Both the position numbers and the translations under genes were made by a program. Positions 42,009-51,600 of a stretch of DNA of 64,000 nucleotides are shown one piece after another. The notes beneath the pieces were generated by a model. That model saw nothing but the letters and a program-made list of their open reading frames with translations. It was not told the DNA's origin and made no database searches. The stretch is taken from contig UQXL01000006.1 in the NCBI GenBank assembly GCA_900545135.1, positions 1 to 64,000 of the forward strand, read 5' to 3'. The DNA comes from an uncultured Eubacteriales bacterium. GTDB taxonomy: Bacteria; Bacillota; Clostridia; Peptostreptococcales; Anaerovoracaceae. Positions within the stretch are counted from its first letter, which is position 1. Each line of letters begins with the position of its first letter.

Positions 42009-42060
42009 ACACAGACAGAAAGAAAGATAGACACATACAGAAAGGGGCATGAGGGGAAAT

Positions 42061-42174
42061 ATGAAAGAAAAGAAGAAAAAAGATAATTCACTTTTGGCGA
42101 AGGTAGTAGTGATATTGATCATCGCCGCCGTTGTTATTACATACTCCATATCTTTCATATCTTATTTATTTTAG
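42061..42174 (+). CDS. 37-residue single-span membrane peptide
   Basis: A short ORF starting with a Lys-rich head (MKEKKKKDNSLL) followed by one hydrophobic segment rich in Val, Ile and Ala and ending in ISYLF. GAGGGGAAAT precedes the ATG, a good ribosome site. It lies between the NIF3-family gene and RNase P RNA. I cannot name it. Confidence 0.55.
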   Translation: MKEKKKKDNSLLAKVVVILIIAAVVITYSISFISYLF

Positions 42175-42183
42175 TTTTATTTT

Positions 42184-42540
42184 GGGTAGAGCAGACAGTC
42201 GCGTCTCCGTCCTGAGCTTTTCAGGCCGAAGATGAGGAAAGTCCGGGCTCCGCAGGGCAGGATGCCGGATAACGTCCGGCGTAGGTAACTATAGGGAAAG
42301 TGCAACAGAAACATTCCGCCGAAACGGATAATGCCGTGGTAAGGTTGAAATGGTGAGGTAAGAGCTCACCGGCGGCATGGAGACATGCCGGCCGTGTAAA
42401 CCCCATCCGGAGCAAGACCAAAGAGGGGCCAAAAGGCAGTTGCTCGCTGCCTCCCGGGAGGTAGGTCGCTGGAGCTTGTCAGCAATGGCAAGTCGAGATA
42501 GATGATTGTCAAATACAGAACCCGGCTTACAGCTCTGCCC
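42184..42540 (+). ncRNA. rnpB: RNase P RNA, type A
   Basis: Catalytic RNA of RNase P, which matures tRNA 5' ends. The universal GAGGAAAGTCCGGGCTCC segment lies near 42232, the GTAAACCCC and AGAGGGGCCAAAAGG parts in the middle, and AGATAGATGATTGTC with ACAGAACCCGGCTTACAG at the end. The outer helix P1 is formed by GGGTAGAGC (42184-42192) and GCTCTGCCC (42532-42540), which fixes the ends. Length about 357 nt. Confidence 0.96.
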
Positions 42541-42603
42541 AATTTAAATTATATAATCTGCTTAAATCAAATAATAACAGGTGAGAGGAAAGGTAAAAAT
42601 CTT

Positions 42604-43305
42604 ATGAAAAAGAAATTGAGTTTAGTCCTGCTGTGCTTCCTGATGGCTCTGGGAATTTTAGGACTGTCAGGCTGCGGTGACAAAGAAAAAACTTCTATCC
42701 CGGATGCGGAGGAAGAAACGAAGGAACCTGAGTATGCTTCCCTAGGCGAAGCTCCTGAGCCTGCCAATGCAGAAGAAGCATCATACGGAGGATTTACCGC
42801 GCAGTACGATGCCGACAGCTGGATGTTCGACTCCACCTTGATGGGGCAGTTCGTTTTATACGACAAGGAGGATTACGATTCAAACAGCGATTCCCTTGAT
42901 AACATCAACGTAAGAGTTTCAGAGGATTTTGAAGGTCCGTTTACGGAAAAGGATATGAATACGCTGATAAATCAGCTTAACCTGATGGGAGCCTCCACGG
43001 GCTTTAAAATCATCAGCAATGAACTGAAAACCTTTGAAGGAGAGCCTGTGATCTATTACGAAGCTGAGACGAAGCTTACCGATGAAATGCTGGATATGCT
43101 GGTAGAGGACGGATCCGTCACCGAGGCTGACCTAGAAGCCATGGGAGGAAGAGAGTATCTCATCAGTATGCCGGCTTCCAAACAGATTGGCATCAACGCC
43201 ATCATCGACGGCAAAGCTATCACCATTACAGGTACATATAAAGATACACCTGACAAACTGCTGGAAGCGATAAAACTGCTCATCAAGACAGGAAAGGTTG
43301 GTTAA
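42604..43305 (+). CDS. Putative lipoprotein of unknown function
   Basis: 233 residues. The signal peptide MKKKLSLVLLCFLMALGILG ends in the lipobox LSGC, followed by an acidic linker rich in Glu and Pro and a globular domain with no motif I recognise. The frame opens upstream inside rnpB, but the ATG at 42604 behind AGAGGAAAGG is the sensible start. It probably sits on the outer face of the membrane. It is the only gene between rnpB and a long terminator hairpin. Confidence 0.85.
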   Translation: MKKKLSLVLLCFLMALGILGLSGCGDKEKTSIPDAEEETKEPEYASLGEAPEPANAEEASYGGFTAQYDADSWMFDSTLMGQFVLYDKEDYDSNSDSLDNINVRVSEDFEGPFTEKDMNTLINQLNLMGASTGFKIISNELKTFEGEPVIYYEAETKLTDEMLDMLVEDGSVTEADLEAMGGREYLISMPASKQIGINAIIDGKAITITGTYKDTPDKLLEAIKLLIKTGKVG

Positions 43306-43316
43306 AGGATAAAGTA

Positions 43317-43395
43317 AAACCGCCGGTTCATCGGCCTTGCAGACGCATGACAAGATTCATGGTGATGTGCAATGGCTGGAGTACCGGCGGTTTTT
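43317..43395 (+). terminator. Long-stem terminator after the lipoprotein gene
   Basis: AAACCGCCGGT (43317-43327) and ACCGGCGGTTT (43383-43393) are perfect complements 55 bases apart, followed by T. The interior can fold further, with GCCTTGCA near 43336 facing TGCAATGGC near 43368. The long interior is unusual for a terminator. Confidence 0.75.
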
Positions 43396-43462
43396 GTATG
43401 GTCGCTTTTTGCTCAGCCGCATTCTGCAGAAGCGAAGCGGCTGAGCCTGAAAAGAGTCTGAA

Positions 43463-44794
43463 TCAAAAGGCCACTTTCATGAAAAGCGCGATGCAGCAGA
43501 GAATGATGGCGAAAGGAACATATACGAACTTTCCTATGCAGTACCAGAGCATGCCTTTCGGCCTGCCGCCGCCTTTGTTGATTTCATGCAGCAGCTGGTC
43601 TTTTTTCATGATCCAGAACCACGACAGCGCTCCCAGAGTGGCTCCTATCGGAATTATGTATATGGATACCAGATCCATCCACGGACCCCATTTGGCTATC
43701 GGTTCCATGAAAAGCCCCGCCGCCAGACAGATGAGGCAGACGATGGTGACGACAGCTTTTCTGCCGAGACCGGGACACTTGTGCATTATGGACTCGCTGA
43801 CGGCTTCCAGCATATTCTGCAGAGAGCTTATGCCTGCAAATATCATGGCTATGTAAAGGATAACCGCGAAAAAACCGCCGAAGGCGATATCCTGCAGTAT
43901 GGTAGGCAGCGTCACGAAGAGTAGGCTTGGACCAGCGCCCACGTCGAGGCCGTAGGCAAAGCACGACGGTATAATTACGAGAGCCGCCACGAGAGCTGCA
44001 ATAGTGTCAAACAAAGCGGTCTTGAGAGAAGCAGCCACCACGTTTTCCTTTTCATCGAGATAAGAACCGTAGACTATCATGCCGCTTCCTGTTATGGAGA
44101 GAGAAAAGAACGCCTGACCCATGGCCCATATCCATACTAGAGGATCCTTAAGTTCTTCCCATCTCGGAGTGAACATGAATTTGTAACCCTCCGCCACCCC
44201 GGGGAGAAAGGCGATCCTCACCGCCAAAACTGTGAATATTATGAAAAACAGCGGCATCATGATCTTATTGGTCTTTTCTATGCTCTTGGCACCCAGCATC
44301 AGCGTTAGCAGCGTGCCTACGATGACTATGATGTGAAAGGGTACCACGGAAAAGTCGGAGCCGGAAAAGGAATTGAACCAGTCCTGAGTATCGGCTTTCA
44401 TCAGCTCGCCGGTGATGGAACTGGCGAAAGCCTTGAGAACGTAGGACACTATTACGGCATAGCCTATGGCTATGCACATGGATCCTGCCAGGGGCAGCCA
44501 GCCCAGTATTCCTCCGGCCCTGCCTAGGCGAGGGCCTCTGGTACTCCAGGCATTTTCATAAGAGCCTACTGTTCCTGTCTTGGCACGTCTGCCCATGGCA
44601 AATTCGGAGGGCAGGCCGACAAGGCTGAAAATAAAGATGAACATCAGATATATCAGCAGAAAAGCTCCTCCGCCGTTTGAACCCATCTTGTTGGGAAATC
44701 CCCAGACGTTGGCCATTCCCACCGCCGAACCCACGGAAGCGAGGATAAATCCCCATCTCGTCATTATGCTGTGGCTTTTGTGTTTAGTATTCAT
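43463..44794 (-). CDS. Neurotransmitter:sodium symporter (NSS/SNF) family transporter
   Basis: 443-residue membrane protein with about eleven spans. The first span GFILASVGSAVGMANVWGFPNKMGSNGGGAFLLIYL contains the Na+ and substrate site of the LeuT family, and WIWAMGQAFFSLSITGSGMIVYGSYL is also typical. It probably imports an amino acid with Na+. AGGAGG lies before the ATG. The gene follows prfC after eight bases on the same strand, so both are likely on one message. Confidence 0.93.
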   Translation of the reverse strand: MNTKHKSHSIMTRWGFILASVGSAVGMANVWGFPNKMGSNGGGAFLLIYLMFIFIFSLVGLPSEFAMGRRAKTGTVGSYENAWSTRGPRLGRAGGILGWLPLAGSMCIAIGYAVIVSYVLKAFASSITGELMKADTQDWFNSFSGSDFSVVPFHIIVIVGTLLTLMLGAKSIEKTNKIMMPLFFIIFTVLAVRIAFLPGVAEGYKFMFTPRWEELKDPLVWIWAMGQAFFSLSITGSGMIVYGSYLDEKENVVAASLKTALFDTIAALVAALVIIPSCFAYGLDVGAGPSLLFVTLPTILQDIAFGGFFAVILYIAMIFAGISSLQNMLEAVSESIMHKCPGLGRKAVVTIVCLICLAAGLFMEPIAKWGPWMDLVSIYIIPIGATLGALSWFWIMKKDQLLHEINKGGGRPKGMLWYCIGKFVYVPFAIILCCIALFMKVAF

Positions 44795-44802
44795 AGAACC
44801 TC

Positions 44803-46380
44803 CTAATTCTGCTTTACGGACAGTGCCTCCAAAAGCTTTACATCGCCGTGCTTTTCTTCAAAGTAGTTCAAAGTGAACTGATTGGCGAAAAGTATAAGCG
44901 GTCTTTCAAAGTGGTCGAAGACAAGCATCGTCCTAGAATCAAGCAATGATTTTAGTTTCTCCAGATTGTCCGTTTCGACCCAGCGGGCGAGGGAAAAGTC
45001 CAGTCTGTCCATCCGAATCTTCGCATTGTACTCGTTTTCCAGGCGGTACTGGAAGACTTCAAACTGCAGCTGTCCGACAGCGCCTATTATTACTTCGTTG
45101 TATTGATTGCGGTAGACCTGTATGGCGCCTTCCTGCGCCAGCTGAGAAACGCCTTTCTGGAACTGCTTTGCTTTCATCGTGTCCTTTGGAGTTACGAGGG
45201 CGAACAGTTCAGGCGGGAATGTGGGCAGAGGCTCGAAAAACAGAGGCTCTTTTCTCGTGGAAAGGGTGTCTCCGATCTGATAGTTGCCAGTATCGTATAT
45301 ACCGATTATGTCTCCGGCGATGGCGGTCTCCACGTTTTCTCTGGCGTTGGCCATCAGCATGGTGGACTGGGCCAGCTTCATCTCCTTGCCTGTGCGTGAG
45401 AGCCTGACAGTCATGCCTCTTTCAAAGGTTCCGGAGCATATCCTGAAAAAGGCCAGCCTGTCTCTGTGGGCCGGATTCATGTTGGCCTGTATCTTGAATA
45501 TAAAGCCGCTGAAGAAATCGTCTTCAGGGTTTACTTCTCCGTCCGTCGTCCTGCGCGGACCAGGGGAAGGGGACATGTCGAGGAAATGCTCTAAAAACGG
45601 TATGGTGCCGAAATCAGCCAGAGCCGAGCCGAAAAATACGGGAGAAAGCTTTCCTTTAGAGACTGCCTCCATATCGAAAGGGTTGCCGGCGCCTTGTATA
45701 AGCTCTATTTCATCGCGCAGCGCTTTGAGGTTAAAGCCTGAGACTTCATTCTCCAGTTCAGGACCGAAAACTCCGTCGCCGCCCAGTTTGATAGTCTTAT
45801 CCGCTTTGTACAGGACGACTTCATTTTTTAGAATATCATATATACCCTGAAAGTTGAGGCCGCATCCTATTGGCCAGGTTACCGGCACGGAGGGAAGTCC
45901 GAGGACGTCCTCCAGCTCCTGGATCAGGTCAAAAGGATCCTTGGTCTCTCTGTCCAGCTTGTTTATGAAAGTGAATACGGGTATTTCACGCATGGAACAG
46001 ACTTTGAAAAGCTTCCTCGTCTGTGCTTCGATTCCTTTAGCTCCGTCGATGACCATGACAGCGCTGTCCACCGAGGTCAGTATCCTGTAGGTGTCTTCTC
46101 CGAAATCGTTGTGACCGGGAGTGTCCATTATGGAGATCACTTTCCCTGCGTATTCGAACTGCATGACGGAGGAAGTGACAGAGATTCCTCTCTGCTTTTC
46201 GATCTCCATCCAGTCTGAGGTGGCGAACTTATCGTTCCTGCGCGCCTTGACGGCGCCTGCCTGACGTATGGCTCCGCCGTGGAGCAGCAGCTTTTCAGTC
46301 AGAGTGGTCTTGCCGGCATCGGGATGGGAAATGATGCCGAATATCCTTCTTTTTTGTATTTCTTCCTTTCTGGTAGTCAT
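44803..46380 (-). CDS. prfC: Peptide chain release factor 3
   Basis: 525-residue translational GTPase that removes RF1/RF2 from the ribosome after termination. GTPase motifs: SHPDAGKTTLTEKLL, the RGISVTSS switch I, DTPGHNDFGEDTYR and NKLDRE. The domain order and length match RF3 and not EF-G. AAAGGAAA precedes the ATG. It shares an AT-rich promoter region with the divergent MATE gene. Confidence 0.96.
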   Translation of the reverse strand: MTTRKEEIQKRRIFGIISHPDAGKTTLTEKLLLHGGAIRQAGAVKARRNDKFATSDWMEIEKQRGISVTSSVMQFEYAGKVISIMDTPGHNDFGEDTYRILTSVDSAVMVIDGAKGIEAQTRKLFKVCSMREIPVFTFINKLDRETKDPFDLIQELEDVLGLPSVPVTWPIGCGLNFQGIYDILKNEVVLYKADKTIKLGGDGVFGPELENEVSGFNLKALRDEIELIQGAGNPFDMEAVSKGKLSPVFFGSALADFGTIPFLEHFLDMSPSPGPRRTTDGEVNPEDDFFSGFIFKIQANMNPAHRDRLAFFRICSGTFERGMTVRLSRTGKEMKLAQSTMLMANARENVETAIAGDIIGIYDTGNYQIGDTLSTRKEPLFFEPLPTFPPELFALVTPKDTMKAKQFQKGVSQLAQEGAIQVYRNQYNEVIIGAVGQLQFEVFQYRLENEYNAKIRMDRLDFSLARWVETDNLEKLKSLLDSRTMLVFDHFERPLILFANQFTLNYFEEKHGDVKLLEALSVKQN

Positions 46381-46427
46381 AATGTTTCCTTTCTAAAAAA
46401 GTCACTTAGAATATAATATCATAATTG

Positions 46428-46456
46428 TTGAATTTGTAAATAATTTGTTGTATAAT
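46428..46456 (+). promoter_or_regulatory. Sigma-70 type promoter of the MATE gene
   Basis: TTGAAT (46428-46433) and TATAAT (46451-46456) with a 17-base spacer, about 34 bases before the ATG at 46490. Confidence 0.75.
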
Positions 46457-46489
46457 ACCTACTCGTGAGAAGAAAAAGAGGTAGAATAA

Positions 46490-47854
46490 ATGGAAGAAAA
46501 GAGAGAATTACATGAAAACAAGATGGGCACCATGCCGGTGAGAAAACTGCTGCTCAGCATGGCCTGGCCCGCCATACTGTCCATGACCATCAATGCGCTT
46601 TACAACGTTGTGGACAGTATTTTCGTTTCGAGGGTGAGCGAGGATGCGCTTACCGCCGTATCCATCGTAAACCCGGTTCAGATGATGATCATAGCTCTGG
46701 CCGTAGGCAGCGGAGTAGGTATCAATTCGCTGATAGCCAGGAGACTGGGAGCAAAAAATCAAGAAGAAGCCGATAAGGCAGCCAGCACCAGCATAAGGAT
46801 AGGATTATTCAATTATCTGGTGTTTTTAATCATAGGTGTTTTTTTGACAAAAGCATTCGTGTCAGGATACGCGGATGAGGGGAGCTATATATATGAGAGC
46901 GCATGTCAGTATCTCGCTATAGTCTGCATAGGCTCGCTGTTTACCAACATAGAGATCGTGCTGGAAAAGGTTCTCCAGTCTACGGGTAACATGGTGGCTC
47001 CTATGATATGCAGTCTTACAGGCGCGATAGTAAACGTGATACTCGATCCAATACTCATCTTCGGATATTTCGGACTGCCGAGGATGGAAGTGGCAGGAGC
47101 GGCACTGGCCACTGTCACGGGCCAGTTCTTCAGCATGATAGTAGCCATAATTATCATCGTCAGAGGAGAGCATCTGGTAAATATAAGATTCAGAGGGTTT
47201 AAAATCGACTGGAAAGTGGTCAAGGATATATATAAAGTAGGATTTCCATCAATAGTGATGCAGTCCATCGCTTCCGTCATGGTTATATTCTATAACATGA
47301 TACTGGTGGCTTATTCCACCACAGCGGTGGCAGTTCTTGGAATATACTTCAAAGTTCAGTCCTTCGTGTTCATGCCGGTGTTCGGCCTCAATCAGGGAGC
47401 TATGCCTATAATGGGCTACAACTACGGCGCGAGAAACAAGGAAAGACTGATGAAAACCTACAAGGAAGCTTTTAAGGTGGCCGTCATCGTCATGGCGCTG
47501 GGAACTTTGCTGTTCCAGCTCTGTCCGGAGCTGATACTGAAGATGTTCGACGCTTCATCGGACATGCTGGCGATAGGAGTACCGGCTCTGAGACTGATAA
47601 GTATATGCTTCATTCCGGCAGCTTTCGGCATAATCACGGGAACTCTGTTCCAGGGAACAGGGCACGGCATGCTCAGCCTGTACGGCTCATTGATAAGACA
47701 GCTTCTGGGAATACTTCCGCTGGCGTATATACTCATAAGGATAGGCGGAGTTACGCTGTCATGGCTTGCTTTCCCTCTGGCGGAAATTCTGGGAATCCTG
47801 TACAGCGCCATATGTCTGAGACTGTTGTATAAGAGGGAACTGTCGAAGCTGTAG
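46490..47854 (+). CDS. MATE family efflux transporter
   Basis: 454 residues with twelve hydrophobic spans in two related halves. MGTMPVRKLLLSMAWPAILSMTINALYNVVDSIFVSRV starts the first half, and FVFMPVFGLNQGAMPIMGYNYGARN marks the second, as in DinF/NorM-type exporters. Family members export cationic drugs or metabolites in exchange for Na+ or protons. Substrate unknown. It stands alone between its own promoter and a terminator. Confidence 0.94.
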   Translation: MEEKRELHENKMGTMPVRKLLLSMAWPAILSMTINALYNVVDSIFVSRVSEDALTAVSIVNPVQMMIIALAVGSGVGINSLIARRLGAKNQEEADKAASTSIRIGLFNYLVFLIIGVFLTKAFVSGYADEGSYIYESACQYLAIVCIGSLFTNIEIVLEKVLQSTGNMVAPMICSLTGAIVNVILDPILIFGYFGLPRMEVAGAALATVTGQFFSMIVAIIIIVRGEHLVNIRFRGFKIDWKVVKDIYKVGFPSIVMQSIASVMVIFYNMILVAYSTTAVAVLGIYFKVQSFVFMPVFGLNQGAMPIMGYNYGARNKERLMKTYKEAFKVAVIVMALGTLLFQLCPELILKMFDASSDMLAIGVPALRLISICFIPAAFGIITGTLFQGTGHGMLSLYGSLIRQLLGILPLAYILIRIGGVTLSWLAFPLAEILGILYSAICLRLLYKRELSKL

Positions 47855-47876
47855 AGAATTCATATAATAGAAAAGC

Positions 47877-47925
47877 AAAACGCGTCTCGATCTTGCCCGG
47901 GCGGCAGAGGGAAGGACGCGTTTTT
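47877..47925. terminator. Terminator between MATE gene and the convergent Cys-cluster gene
   Basis: AAAACGCGTC (47877-47886) pairs with GACGCGTTTT (47915-47924), with T on one side and A on the other. It can serve both converging genes. Confidence 0.8.
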
Positions 47926-47933
47926 ATATGCAA

Positions 47934-48518
47934 TTATTTTGAATATAAATTATTCTTATGCTTTTTCCTCCGCTTTCTGCGCTTTCTTCGACGGCGCGAA
48001 TCCATCTCGACAAGGTCAAATATAAGGGGATCTCTGATGAGATGGGACCATACGGTGTATGTCGCTCTGACAAAGTCGTCGTTCAGCGGTATTTCTTCGT
48101 CTATGAGAGGACAGCTGTAAGGGAGATCCTCGTCATTGTATATGAGGGTGAGAATACCGTCCTCAGTTATGTGAGGCGTAAGGGGAAAAGTCCTGCACTG
48201 AAAGGGTCTCATTCCGCGGGGGCAATGAGGAGGTGTTTTGCAGCGCACGAAATATAGATTTCCCTGCCATGAATCGGGAAAATCATAGTCCTCGGCTCTT
48301 TCCACCGTCCATGAGAGCCAGCTGCAGTTTGGATCGTGGATTTTTTCCTCTCCCGGATGGAGGTATATACCCATCATCTCATCGCTGTAGTCGCCACTGA
48401 CAGTGCAGCACGACGCACCGCAGAGTTTGCCGCAGTCATAGTTTATGGGAGATACTCTGTCAAGGAGTCTGTATATCGCTTTCCATTTTCTCTCAGTAAT
48501 GATCGTCTTCATGATCAT
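47934..48518 (-). CDS. YkgJ-like Cys-cluster protein
   Basis: 194 residues. The cysteine group CGKLCGASCC near residue 30, with later CKTPPHCPRGMRPFQCRTFPL and YSCPL, resembles the zinc/iron-chelating YkgJ/UPF0153 family, whose role is poorly known. The last 25 residues are mostly Arg and Lys (RRRRKRRKRRKKHK), suggesting nucleic-acid or membrane-surface contact. An alternative ATG lies two codons later; neither has a strong ribosome site. Function is not assigned. Confidence 0.82.
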   Translation of the reverse strand: MIMKTIITERKWKAIYRLLDRVSPINYDCGKLCGASCCTVSGDYSDEMMGIYLHPGEEKIHDPNCSWLSWTVERAEDYDFPDSWQGNLYFVRCKTPPHCPRGMRPFQCRTFPLTPHITEDGILTLIYNDEDLPYSCPLIDEEIPLNDDFVRATYTVWSHLIRDPLIFDLVEMDSRRRRKRRKRRKKHKNNLYSK

Positions 48519-48646
48519 ATTATATATCTATATGGCAAAACTGGCAAATGCCAGCAAAACCTTGACAAAACATTAGCGGAATATGAACGCTTAATCTTCA
48601 CATTATGGTGCTAAAATATATTATCAATAATTTACGAGGTAAAATA

Positions 48647-51600
48647 ATGAGACTTGGAATTGATGTAGGATCGACTACCGTTAAGTTGGTTTTGCTTGAT
48701 GAAAACGACAATATAATATATCAGCGCTACGAAAGGCACATGTCCAGCGTATTCGACAAGGTAAAAGAGCTTCTGCAGGATCTGCATGATACTGAGGGCA
48801 ACATAAATGTCAGATGCGTCATCACAGGCTCGGGGGGCCTGGCCTTATCTGAAAAAGTTCAGACTAAATTTGAACAGGAAGTGGTAACATGCTCTCTGGC
48901 CATAGAAAGGCTCATTCCGCAGACGGATGTGGCTATAGAACTGGGCGGAGAGGACGCTAAGATAACTTTTTTCGGCAGTGCGGTCGAGCAGAGGATGAAC
49001 GGCACCTGCGCGGGAGGTACAGGCGCTTTTATAGACCAGATGGCCATACTTTTAAATACCGACGGCGACGGACTCAACGAGGCTGCTAAAGATTATAAGG
49101 TAATATACCCGATAGCGGCAAGATGCGGAGTGTTCGCCAAGACGGATATACAGCCGCTGATAAACGAGGGAGCGCCGGTAGAAAACCTGGCGGCTTCGAT
49201 CTTCCAGGCAGTGGTCAACCAGACCATCAGCGGCCTTGCCTGCGGACGGCGCATCAAAGGCAATGTAGCTTTCCTCGGAGGCCCGCTTACATATATGTCT
49301 GAACTGAGAAAACGCTTTATAGAGACTCTCGGCCTTTCAAAGGATCAGGTCATCTTCCCGGAAAACTCCAAATACTTCGTCGCCATGGGAGCTGCTTTCA
49401 TGGCGGACAAGTGCGAAGAAATCCATCTTGACACGCTCATCGAGAGGATAAGCGGCGTGGATAAGGAAACAATTTCTTCAGCGAAGCGAGTAGAACCGCT
49501 TTTCAGCGACGAAAAAGAATATGAAGAATTCAAGGAAAGACATGACAGGGCAAAGATAAAGAGGGCGGATATAAAAGAGGCTGAGGGACCACTGTTCTTG
49601 GGCATAGACGCAGGCTCGACCACCACCAAGGCGGCGGTGATAGACAGCGAAAAACGGCTTTTATACAGCTTTTATATGGGCAATGAGGGTAATCCTCTTG
49701 AAACAACCAGAGAAATGCTCAAGGAGGTCTACAGCCTCATGCCTGAAAAAGCATATATAGGAAATACTACGGTCACAGGATACGGCGAGGGTCTGATAAA
49801 GGCAGGCTTCAGCGCAGATTACGGCCTCATCGAGACTATGGCCCATTATAAAGCTGCTGAGGAATTTCAGCCGGGAGTGGACTTTATCCTCGACATAGGC
49901 GGCCAGGATATGAAGTGCATGCGCATAAAAGATCATGCCATCTATAATATAATGCTCAATGAAGCATGTTCTTCAGGCTGCGGCTCTTTCATAGAGACTT
50001 ACGCCAAATCGGTGGATATGAAGGTGGAGGACTTCGCCAAGATAGGCATTCAGTCCAAGAATCCTGTGGACCTGGGAACCCGCTGCACGGTGTTCATGAA
50101 CTCTATGGTCAAGCAGGCGCAGAAAGAGGGGGCGGATATAAGCGATATAGCCGCCGGACTTTCCTATTCCGTCATAAAGAACGCCCTCTACAAAGTGATA
50201 AAGCTGCGCAACCCTGACGAAGCCGGAGAAAAAATCGTGGTTCAGGGCGGAACTTTCTATAATGAATCGGTGCTCAGAGCCATAGAAAAAGTTCTGGGCA
50301 GGGAAGTCATAAGACCTGACATAGCAGGAATCATGGGAGCCTACGGCTGCGCCCTCAATTCGATGGCAAACTGGCAGGAGGATCATGTCTCTACTGTGGC
50401 GAAGGCAGAAGAACTGGATTCTTTCAAAGCCGGAACGACCAACGTGAGATGCGGCGGCTGTGAAAACAAATGCATGCTGACAATAACTAAGTTTGCCGAC
50501 GGCACAAAGTACTACACCGGCAACAGATGCGAAAAGGGAGCAGGTAAGGCCGATTATCACAGCGATCTGCCCGATATCTACGAATACAAGCTGCAAAGGC
50601 TTTTCAGCTATGAGCCCCTTCCGGAAGAAGAAGCCAGGAGAGGCCATGTGGCGCTGCCTAGAGTGCTGAACATGTACGAGAACTATCCGTTCTGGTTCAC
50701 CTTCTTCACCAAGCTAGGCTTCAGAGTCGTTCTTTCCCCTGATTCATCAAAGGAAATATACGAAAGGGGCATAGATACCATTTCCTCCGACACCGCCTGC
50801 TATCCGGCCAAACTGGTTCACGGCCATATCAAGGCACTCGTGGAAGCAGGAGAAAAGTGGATATTCTATCCTTGCGTCAACTACGAACAGCAGGAAGACG
50901 AAAGCGCGCAGAACCATTACAACTGCCCTATAGTGGCCACTTATCCGGAAGTGATAGCCAATAATATGAACGAGGTATTTGAGGAAGCGGGAGTCACCTT
51001 TACCCATCCTTTCGTTCCGTATGACAACGATAAGCGCCTCGTAAAGCGAATGACGGAAATCCTGGCGGATAAGAATATTTCGGAGAGCGAGATAAGACAG
51101 GCCATAATTGAGGCTCGCAGCGAAGAACTGAAGTTTAAAGAGGACGTGGCGAGAGAGGGAGAAAAGGCTCTCGAATACATAAGGAAGCACAACAAGAAAG
51201 CGATAATCCTTTCCGGCAGACCTTATCACCTCGATAAGGAAATCAACCACGGAATGAACAAGCTGATAACTTCTTACGATATCGCCGTACTGTCGGAAGA
51301 CTCGGTATGCCATCTGGGAAATCTGCCTAGACCTATAAGGGTACTGGATCAGTGGACGTACCATTCCAGACTGTATAAAGCCGCCGACTTCGCCGGAACG
51401 AGAGACGACGTGGAGCTGGTTCAGCTCAACTCTTTCGGCTGCGGTGTGGACGCAGTGACCACAGATCAGGTGGAGGAAATCCTTGAAAACAATAATAAGC
51501 TTTACACTGTTCTCAAAATAGATGAGGGGACCAATTTAGGCGCAGCCAGGATAAGGATACGTTCTCTCAAAGCCGCCATGGAGGAGAGGAGCAAAAACAA

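Noticed and set aside
49973..50647. 224-codon minus-strand open frame
   Set aside because: Antisense to the giant dehydratase/activator gene; composition looks like a complement shadow.
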